The translations under genes were made by a program, and so were the position numbers. This document shows positions 7,760 through 12,548 of a stretch of DNA of 17,026 nucleotides, piece by piece. Numbering within the stretch: position 1 is the first letter of the stretch; every line of letters starts with the position of its first letter. Source of the DNA: an uncultured Clostridia bacterium (GTDB lineage Bacteria; Bacillota; Clostridia; TANB77; CAG-465); assembly GCA_947628575.1 (NCBI GenBank), contig CANRAK010000024.1:1-17026 (forward strand). Reading direction: 5' to 3'. The notes under the pieces were generated by a model. The model had not been told where the DNA came from, did no database searches, and saw nothing but the letters and a program-made list of their open reading frames with translations.

Positions 7760-8324
7760 GAAAATAAGCATATCTAAATCTTTAATGATAGTAGGAGTAG
7801 TATTAATATTAGCTGCACTGGCTATTATAGTATATAATGTTGTTTCAGATTATATTGCAAAAATTAAGTCTAAGGATGCATTAGATTATATTAATCTTGC
7901 AAAAGAAGATGAGTATAATATAAATAATGAAATACCAACTATTCAATATAATGGAATAAATTATATAGGAATAATTACAATAGAAAAGATTAATGTAAAA
8001 TTGCCAGTAATTAGCAGTTATAGTCAGGATTATTTAAAAATAGCTCCTACATTATATCAAGGAAATATATATGAAAATAATGCTGTAATAATTGCACATA
8101 ACTATAAGTCACATTTTGGAAATTTAGATAAATTATCATTAAAAGATAAGGTAGTATTTACAGATATAAACGGTAATGAATTTAACTATGAAGTAGTAAA
8201 TAAAGAAGATATAGATGAGAAAAACAGCTTTCAATTAGATACAGGTGAATGGGATTTAACACTATTTACTTGTAAAAATATAGATATGAAATTTAGAACT
8301 GTTGTTAGATTAAAAAGAATTTAA
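7752..8324 (+). CDS. Second sortase, short and not class C
   Basis: A 190-residue enzyme with one N-terminal membrane helix (~9-30) and a compact sortase barrel. The active-site residues are His116 in IIAHNYKSHFG, Cys174 in LTLFTCKN, and Arg182 or Arg186 in the following FRTVVR strand. It has neither the C-terminal helix nor the class C TCTPYGINSHRLLVRG signature. It resembles the short sortases often found with clostridial pilus loci (class B/D-like), but I would not assign a class from sequence alone. Its ATG lies within the end of the preceding pilin gene (overlap ATGAGTAA), so the two are probably made together. A reasonable inference is that it attaches the finished pilus, or the LADTG or IPEAG protein, to the cell wall while the class C enzyme polymerises. 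Confidence 0.85.
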   Translation: MSKKISISKSLMIVGVVLILAALAIIVYNVVSDYIAKIKSKDALDYINLAKEDEYNINNEIPTIQYNGINYIGIITIEKINVKLPVISSYSQDYLKIAPTLYQGNIYENNAVIIAHNYKSHFGNLDKLSLKDKVVFTDINGNEFNYEVVNKEDIDEKNSFQLDTGEWDLTLFTCKNIDMKFRTVVRLKRI

Positions 8325-8330
8325 AAAAAA

Positions 8331-8364
8331 GGTACTCAAAATTTAAAATTTTGGGTACTTTATT
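8331..8364 (+). terminator. Terminator of the pilus operon
   Basis: GTACTCAAAAT (8332-8342) pairs with ATTTTGGGTAC (8348-8358), with one U-G pair and a five-base loop, followed by TTTATT. An A-run precedes the stem, so it may also work weakly from the other strand. It begins only a few bases after the sortase stop. Confidence 0.8.
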
Positions 8365-8373
8365 ATAATTATG

Positions 8374-8382
8374 TGATATAAT
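8374..8382 (+). promoter_or_regulatory. Extended -10 promoter for the dehydrogenase unit
   Basis: TGATATAAT gives a full TG-N-TATAAT extended -10. The -35 region would fall on the right arm of the preceding terminator and does not match consensus, which an extended -10 can tolerate. The Shine-Dalgarno sequence starts only nine bases after the hexamer, so the transcript would have a very short leader. Confidence 0.5.
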
Positions 8383-8404
8383 TTAATTATTAGAGGTGAT
8401 ATTT

Positions 8405-9310
8405 ATGAGAGATTATTTTAATTATAAGGAAAAGGTTTGTGTTGTAACAGGTGCATCTAGTGGTATGGGAAAAGCTACTGTAGAAATGCTAGTAGATTTA
8501 GGAGCTATAGTATATGCATTAGATTTAAATGTATGTAATGTAGAAGGTATAAAACAGTTTATAAGATGTGATTTATCTAGTAAAGAAGAAATAGACAAAA
8601 CATTTGAACAGTTACCACAAGATATAGACTGCTTTTTTGGAGTTGCTGGTCTTTCAGGCTCAAAAACAGACTATATAACTACATTTAATTGTAACTATAC
8701 TGCAAATATGTATATTACAATGGAATATTTAAAAGAAAGAATGAAGAATAAAGGTGCTATAGTATATGTAACATCTACAGCTGGTCTAAACTGGAAAGAG
8801 TACAAAAAAGAGCAAGATAAGGTAGTACATGTGGCTACTTGGGAAGAAGTACAAGAAAAAATTGCTCCTATAGCAAAAATTGCACCAGATTCTTTTGCAT
8901 ATATGTATTCAAAAAGATGTTTATCTCAATTTGCTTGTGAAAAAGCAATTGAGTTTGGAAAACTTGGAATAAGAATAAATAATATTATGCCAGGTTCAAC
9001 AGATACTGGTATGAAAGATGAGTTTGAAAAAATGGCCGGTGGAGAAGAAGCACTTCTTGCAGAAACAGGAACAGCACATAGACTTGCAACTTCAGAGGAG
9101 ATGGCATATCCTATAGTATTTTTAAACTCAGATATGGCTTCATTTATATCTGGTGTAGATTTTTGTATAGACTCAGCAGATGCTTGTATGAAGACACTTA
9201 AACTAAAAAAGGATAGAGAAAAAGTACCAGCTACTAATAAATTTATATTAAAGATGGCTAAAAAAATGATGGATAAGCAAAAAGCATTAGCTGAAGGTGA
9301 AAATAAATAG
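8405..9310 (+). CDS. Short-chain dehydrogenase/reductase (SDR), resembling 3-alpha-hydroxysteroid dehydrogenase/carbonyl reductase
   Basis: An NAD(P)-dependent oxidoreductase of 301 residues. The Rossmann glycine motif TGASSGMG is at 15-22. An aspartate (Asp40) at the end of the second strand suggests NAD(H) preference. The active site is Ser124 in VTSTAG and Tyr166-x3-Lys170 (YMYSK), with PGSTDTG after strand six. Between the catalytic Ser and Tyr lies a ~40-residue insertion (about 128-163) and the C-terminus is extended, a layout reminiscent of 3-alpha-HSD/carbonyl reductases rather than FabG-type SDRs (~245 aa). The true substrate is unknown. An in-frame GTG at 8396 would add three residues but overlaps the ribosome binding site AGAGGTGAT (8392-8400), so ATG 8405 is the better start. 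It leads a three-gene unit with a small membrane protein and a methyltransferase. Confidence 0.85.
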   Translation: MRDYFNYKEKVCVVTGASSGMGKATVEMLVDLGAIVYALDLNVCNVEGIKQFIRCDLSSKEEIDKTFEQLPQDIDCFFGVAGLSGSKTDYITTFNCNYTANMYITMEYLKERMKNKGAIVYVTSTAGLNWKEYKKEQDKVVHVATWEEVQEKIAPIAKIAPDSFAYMYSKRCLSQFACEKAIEFGKLGIRINNIMPGSTDTGMKDEFEKMAGGEEALLAETGTAHRLATSEEMAYPIVFLNSDMASFISGVDFCIDSADACMKTLKLKKDREKVPATNKFILKMAKKMMDKQKALAEGENK

Positions 9311-9321
9311 GAGAAAAGAAT

Positions 9322-9564
9322 ATGAAATCTATATTTAAAAAAGAAAATTTGTACAAGATATTTTATTTAGCTAGTATTATATTTATTATACTTTTCATTT
9401 GTTTTGTAGTTTATGATAAAATAAATTATAATCAATTTTCTACTTCATTTCCGTTTTATGTATTTGCATATTATAGGTGTATTGAATTTATATTACCAGC
9501 TATCATTGAGTTATTAGTAGGAATATATTTAAAGAAAAGATTTAATAAAAAAGGAGATAAATAG
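9322..9564 (+). CDS. Small two-helix membrane protein of unknown function
   Basis: Eighty residues with a basic N-terminus and two hydrophobic helices (about 12-30 and 47-68), split by a short aromatic loop and ending in a KKRFNKKGDK tail. I recognise no family. The start is supported by AGGAGAAAAG a few bases upstream. It begins 11 bases after the dehydrogenase stop, and its stop shares one base with the start of the methyltransferase, so the three genes are almost certainly co-transcribed. No cysteines or charged residues in the membrane point to transport or catalysis. Confidence 0.75.
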   Translation: MKSIFKKENLYKIFYLASIIFIILFICFVVYDKINYNQFSTSFPFYVFAYYRCIEFILPAIIELLVGIYLKKRFNKKGDK

Positions 9565-10232
9565 TGGTAAAGTCAAAAGAATGGAACTGGGAAATAGTTA
9601 ATGGAGATAATGCAAATATATGGTTAGAGGCAAGTGTAGAATCATATTATCTGTTAAGCAGATGGAAAAAACAAGGTAAAAAAACATTTTTAGATTTAGG
9701 TTGTGGACTTGGAAGACATACTATATTGTTTGCTAAAGAAGGATTTAATACTAAAGCTTATGATTTAAGTAAAAATGCTATTGAAAGAGCAAAAGAATAT
9801 GCTAAAAAAGAAGGATTAGATGTAGAATTTAAAATAGGAGATATGTTAAATTTACCATATAAAGATAATAGTATAGATTGTATTCTTTGTATTAATGTAA
9901 TTTCTCATACAGATACGGAAGGAATGAAAAAGATTATATCTGAGCTTAAAAGAGTATTAAATAAAGATGGTGAATGCTATTTAACTTTAGGCTCAAAAGA
10001 AACATGGGGCTTTAAAAGAGAAGAATGGCCATTAGTAGATAAAAATACTAGAATTAGAATGGATGATGGACCTGAAAAAGGTATACCACATTTCTATGCG
10101 GATTATCCTTTAATACAGGAATTATTTAAAGAATTTAAAATCGAAAAAATATCCCATATAGAAGATTTTTGGGAAGAAAAAGGAAAAACATATAATTCAT
10201 ATCATTATCATGTATTAATAAGGAAAAATTAG
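9564..10232 (+). CDS. Class I SAM-dependent methyltransferase
   Basis: A 222-residue protein with the class I methyltransferase fold. Motif I is LDLGCGLGR at 43-51 (SAM-binding glycine loop). Asp67 closes strand two (the ribose contact). The conserved IGDMLNLPYKDNSIDCI segment (91-107) holds motifs II and III, and LKRVLNKDGECYLT follows. It belongs to the broad Methyltransf_11/25 group, with some similarity to TehB/UbiE-type small-molecule enzymes; the substrate cannot be read from sequence. The start is GTG 9564, overlapping the preceding TAG by one base, with AAGGAG at 9551-9556. It closes the dehydrogenase / membrane protein / methyltransferase unit. Confidence 0.85.
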   Translation: MVKSKEWNWEIVNGDNANIWLEASVESYYLLSRWKKQGKKTFLDLGCGLGRHTILFAKEGFNTKAYDLSKNAIERAKEYAKKEGLDVEFKIGDMLNLPYKDNSIDCILCINVISHTDTEGMKKIISELKRVLNKDGECYLTLGSKETWGFKREEWPLVDKNTRIRMDDGPEKGIPHFYADYPLIQELFKEFKIEKISHIEDFWEEKGKTYNSYHYHVLIRKN

Positions 10233-10239
10233 TAATATA

Positions 10240-10262
10240 TAGTAAATTTAAAAGCTTTACTA
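10240..10262 (+). terminator. Weak hairpin after the methyltransferase gene
   Basis: TAGTAAA (10240-10246) and TTTACTA (10256-10262) form a 7-bp perfect stem with a nine-base loop, but only a short T-poor tail follows. It starts eight bases after the stop. It may be a leaky terminator or an RNA 3'-end stabiliser. Confidence 0.4.
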
Positions 10263-10338
10263 ATTTAACACAATATGTACAAAAAGTTTTCAAAACTTAA
10301 TAATATAATAAAAAAGAATAATAAATAAATTGGATATT

Positions 10339-10367
10339 TTGTTAAAAATAAGATAAAAATATATTAT
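10339..10367 (+). promoter_or_regulatory. Candidate promoter before the 35-aa ORF and TSCPD gene
   Basis: TTGTTA (10339-10344), a 17-bp spacer, and TATTAT (10362-10367; 5 of 6 to consensus). The Shine-Dalgarno sequence of the 35-aa ORF begins only seven bases later. The sequence is so AT-rich that chance matches are likely. Just upstream, AAGTTTT-C-AAAACTT at 10284-10298 is a perfect 15-base palindrome that could be a protein-binding site. Confidence 0.35.
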
Positions 10368-10386
10368 AAGGTTAAGGTGAAAACTT

Positions 10387-10494
10387 ATGAATAGGAAGAC
10401 AAAAGTACAAATTAGTATAATCTTTTTGTTACTATTAATACTATTTTTCTTAATATTTTCTACAATAAATAAATTTAGTAATATAATTAAATAA
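10387..10494 (+). CDS. Short ORF: 35-residue single-helix membrane peptide
   Basis: ATG at 10387 is preceded by AAGGTGA (10374-10380) with six-base spacing, a strong ribosome binding site. The product starts MNRKTK and has one continuous hydrophobic helix of about 18-20 residues (~9-27, Ile/Leu/Phe) and a short polar tail with an Asn and two Lys. It ends 14 bases before the TSCPD gene, consistent with one transcript. I know of no family. Positive-inside charge, a good ribosome binding site and a clean stop argue for a real small protein, but at this length in AT-rich DNA chance is not excluded. Confidence 0.5.
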   Translation: MNRKTKVQISIIFLLLLILFFLIFSTINKFSNIIK

Positions 10495-10508
10495 AGGGGA
10501 ATTATAAT

Positions 10509-10766
10509 ATGAGATATACATTTAAAACACATAATACATGTGCTAAAAATATAGAATTTGAACTTGATGGAAATAAAGTAAAAAATGTTAAATTTTTAGG
10601 TGGCGGTTGTCCTGGTAACCTTCAAGCTTTACCAAGACTTGTTGAGGGCATGACTGTCGATGAAATAGAGAAAAAACTAAGTGGTATTATGTGTGGCATG
10701 AAAGGAACTTCTTGTGCTGACCAACTTGCGAAAGCGGTAAGAGAAGCATATAATAACAAAAAGTAA
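10509..10766 (+). CDS. TSCPD domain-containing small protein (TIGR03905 type)
   Basis: An 85-residue protein matching the small TSCPD family, whose domain also occurs at the C-terminus of some vitamin-B12-dependent ribonucleotide reductases. Seen here are GGGCPGNLQAL in the first half and CGMKGTSCADQLA near the end, the TSC-x-D signature that names the domain. Four cysteines (in NTCAKN, GGCPGN, IMCGM and TSCAD) are arranged as if for metal or Fe-S binding, although no activity is established for the stand-alone family. The start ATG has AAGGGGA at 10494-10500, overlapping the stop of the 35-aa ORF. The gene ends at a strong terminator just before the copper operon, so it is not in that operon. 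Confidence 0.85.
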   Translation: MRYTFKTHNTCAKNIEFELDGNKVKNVKFLGGGCPGNLQALPRLVEGMTVDEIEKKLSGIMCGMKGTSCADQLAKAVREAYNNKK

Positions 10767-10778
10767 TAGTATATAATA

Positions 10779-10814
10779 AAGCTTAATTATATAAATAATA
10801 ATTAGGCTTTTTTT
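10779..10814 (+). terminator. Strong terminator after the TSCPD gene
   Basis: AAGCTTAATTAT (10779-10790) pairs over 12 bp with ATAATTAGGCTT (10798-10809), one U-G pair, seven-base loop, then a T run to 10814. It is only four bases upstream of the copper promoter's -35, insulating the operon. Confidence 0.9.
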
Positions 10815-10818
10815 CTAG

Positions 10819-10847
10819 TTGACATATACCCCCATAGGGTATATAAT
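10819..10847 (+). promoter_or_regulatory. Consensus promoter with CsoR-type operator in the spacer
   Basis: TTGACA (10819-10824), exactly 17 bp, then TATAAT (10842-10847): a perfect sigma-A promoter. ATATACCC (10824-10831) and GGGTATAT (10837-10844) form an inverted repeat with 8-bp arms and a five-base centre CCATA. It fills the spacer and overlaps the -10. G/C tracts flanked by TA are typical of CsoR operators, and csoR is the first gene, so autorepression relieved by Cu(I) is the natural inference. Predicted transcription starts near 10853-10855, right at the Shine-Dalgarno sequence. Confidence 0.88.
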
Positions 10848-10865
10848 ATTTAAAGGTGATGGACT

Positions 10866-11171
10866 ATGAGTTGTAAAAAATGTTGTGAAGATACTAAGAA
10901 AAGAACGTATAGGACACAAGAAGAAAAGGAAAAAATTACTAAAAGACTGAATGTTATAGAAGGGCAAGTTAGAGGTATTAATCAAATGATTGCAGATGAT
11001 AGGTATTGCGATGATGTATTAATACAAATAGCTGCTGTTACTAAGTCATTACAAACTCTTGGAAATAGTATATTAGAATGTCATTTAAAAACCTGCGTTA
11101 CAAGAGATATACAAAATGGAAATACAGATATTGTGGATGATGTAATGCAATTAGTAAAAAAATTACAATAG
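10866..11171 (+). CDS. csoR: CsoR-family copper-sensing transcriptional repressor
   Basis: A 101-residue member of the DUF156 (CsoR/RcnR/FrmR) family of all-helical repressors. The Cu(I) ligand triad is present with canonical spacing: Cys48 (RYCDDVL), His73 and Cys77 (ECHLKTC), matching Cys36/His61/Cys65 of M. tuberculosis CsoR (25 and 4 residues apart). The conserved RLNVIEGQVRGI segment supplies the DNA-contact helix. Unusually, three extra cysteines sit near the N-terminus (positions 3, 6, 7) and one more at 72. AAAGGTGAT at 10852-10860 precedes the ATG. Binding of Cu(I) should release it from the operator in its own promoter and switch on the downstream copZ and copA. The downstream genes favour copper over a sulfur- or formaldehyde-sensing paralogue. 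Confidence 0.92.
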   Translation: MSCKKCCEDTKKRTYRTQEEKEKITKRLNVIEGQVRGINQMIADDRYCDDVLIQIAAVTKSLQTLGNSILECHLKTCVTRDIQNGNTDIVDDVMQLVKKLQ

Positions 11172-11186
11172 TTAAGGAGAAAGATT

Positions 11187-11891
11187 ATGGAAAATCAATT
11201 TTCACGAACTGAGCTTTTAATAGGAAAAGACGGAGTAGATAAATTAAGAAAAGCTAAAGTTGCTATATTCGGTATAGGTGGTGTAGGCTCGTATGTTTTA
11301 GAAGCACTTGTAAGAGCTGGTATAGGAAACTATATGATTGTAGATGATGATGTAGTAAGTATTAGTAATCTTAATAGGCAAATAATAGCTACTAGAAGCA
11401 CAATAGGAAAAGATAAAGTTGAAGTTGCAAAGGAAAGAATATTAGATATTAATCCTAATGCAAATGTAGAAACAAAGAAAATGTTTTTTACTTGTGATAG
11501 TCCAGAGATACTAGATAATAATAGTATAGATTATATTGTAGATTGTGTAGATACAGTTACTGCAAAAATAGAGCTTGTAACTAGAGCAAATAATCTTAAT
11601 ATACCAATTATTTCTAGTATGGGCACTGGTAATAAACTTGATCCTACAAGATTTGAAGTAGCAGATATTAGTAAAACAAGTGTATGTCCACTTGCAAAAG
11701 TAATTAGAAAAGAGCTAAGAAATAGGGGGATAAATAAGCTAAAAGTAGTATATTCTAAGGAACTTCCAATAAAAGTTGAAGCTAAAGATGATACTACTAA
11801 AAAAAGAGTACCAGGAAGTATTTCTTTTGTGCCTTCAGTTGCTGGATTAATTATTGCTAGTGAAGTTATAAAAGATATATTAAAAAAGTAA
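11187..11891 (+). CDS. tcdA: tRNA threonylcarbamoyladenosine dehydratase (ThiF/E1-like)
   Basis: A 234-residue E1-like ATP-dependent enzyme that cyclises t6A37 of ANN-decoding tRNAs to ct6A. It shows the nucleotide loop GIGGVGS (29-35), the acidic IVDDD strand (51-55), NLNRQ with Arg64, KDKVEVAKERI with the family's Lys/Arg contacts (75-84), and the VDCVDT loop (118-123). The later SSMGTGNKLDP and VPSVAG segments are typical of the TcdA/YgdL branch rather than MoeB or ThiF, and the CXXC zinc pairs of MoeB/ThiF are absent. The length is near the usual 230-270. AAGGAG (11174-11179) precedes the ATG, 15 bases after csoR with no terminator between, so it is transcribed within the copper operon. 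No copper role is known for it. Confidence 0.88.
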   Translation: MENQFSRTELLIGKDGVDKLRKAKVAIFGIGGVGSYVLEALVRAGIGNYMIVDDDVVSISNLNRQIIATRSTIGKDKVEVAKERILDINPNANVETKKMFFTCDSPEILDNNSIDYIVDCVDTVTAKIELVTRANNLNIPIISSMGTGNKLDPTRFEVADISKTSVCPLAKVIRKELRNRGINKLKVVYSKELPIKVEAKDDTTKKRVPGSISFVPSVAGLIIASEVIKDILKK

Positions 11892-11910
11892 AATTAAGGA
11901 GGAATTTAAA

Positions 11911-12114
11911 ATGAAAGAATTAGAATTTAATGTTTATGGAATGATGTGTGCAGGATGCGAAAATAGAGTTAAAAATGCTTTAAAAACAGTAGATGGTGTA
12001 AAGGAAGTTTATGCAAGTCATGAAGAAAACAAAGTAAAAGTAGTCTTAGATAAAGAAGTAGATGAGACTGTAATTAAGGAAAAAATAGAAGATATAGGAT
12101 ATGAAGTGAAGTAA
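11911..12114 (+). CDS. copZ: Copper chaperone / heavy-metal-associated domain protein (CopZ-like)
   Basis: A 67-residue stand-alone HMA domain with the metal motif GMMCAGC (residues 10-16; Cys13 and Cys16 bind Cu(I)) and the beta-alpha-beta-beta-alpha-beta pattern ending in IGYEV. It would carry Cu(I) from the cytosol to CopA and to CsoR. AAGGAGGAA precedes the ATG, one of the best ribosome binding sites in the window, suiting a protein needed in excess. It lies 19 bases after tcdA and one base before the thioesterase gene. Confidence 0.9.
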   Translation: MKELEFNVYGMMCAGCENRVKNALKTVDGVKEVYASHEENKVKVVLDKEVDETVIKEKIEDIGYEVK

Positions 12115-12115
12115 T

Positions 12116-12532
12116 ATGGAATTTGTATATGAAAGAAAAATAAATTATTATGAAACAGATAAAATGGGTATAGTACATCATTCTAACTATATAAAATTTA
12201 TGGAAGAAGCTAGATGCTTATGGCTAGAAAATATAGATATGCCATTTGAAGCTTTAGAAGAAGAAGGAATAACAATTCCTGTACTTGGTGTGTCTTGTGA
12301 TTATAAATACCATGTAACTTTTGGTGATACAATAATAATTAATACTTTTGTAAAAGAATATACAGGTGTTAGAATGACTGTTGGATACCAGATGACAGAT
12401 AAAGAAACAGGAAAAGTTGTTTTGAATGGTCAAACAAAACATTGCTTTACTAATAAGGAATTAAAACCAATTAATTTAAAAAAATATAATCCTGAATTTA
12501 GTAATAAATTTCAAAATTTACTAGAAGTATAG
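12116..12532 (+). CDS. Hot-dog acyl-CoA thioesterase (YbgC/FadM, 4-hydroxybenzoyl-CoA thioesterase type)
   Basis: A 138-residue single hot-dog domain hydrolysing an acyl-CoA (or possibly acyl-ACP) thioester. The N-terminal signature NYYETDKMGIVHHSNYIKFMEEAR contains the catalytic Asp followed by HHSNY as in YbgC-type enzymes. The remaining strands, including the GQTKHCFTN segment near residue 105, fit the fold and the usual 130-145 length. The start lies one base after the copZ stop with only a weak GAAGTGAAG ribosome binding site, so translation is probably coupled. It is embedded between copZ and copA, an unusual place for it; the real substrate is unknown. Confidence 0.85.
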   Translation: MEFVYERKINYYETDKMGIVHHSNYIKFMEEARCLWLENIDMPFEALEEEGITIPVLGVSCDYKYHVTFGDTIIINTFVKEYTGVRMTVGYQMTDKETGKVVLNGQTKHCFTNKELKPINLKKYNPEFSNKFQNLLEV

Positions 12533-12548
12533 TAAAGGGGAAAATGAT

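Noticed and set aside
8396..8404. GTG at 8396 as the start of the dehydrogenase
   Set aside because: It lies within the ribosome binding site AGAGGTGAT; ATG 8405 has correct spacing and gives a normal SDR N-terminus.
10290..10532. Minus-strand 80-codon open frame
   Set aside because: It is antisense to the better-supported 35-aa ORF and the TSCPD start, has no ribosome binding site and is low-complexity hydrophobic sequence.
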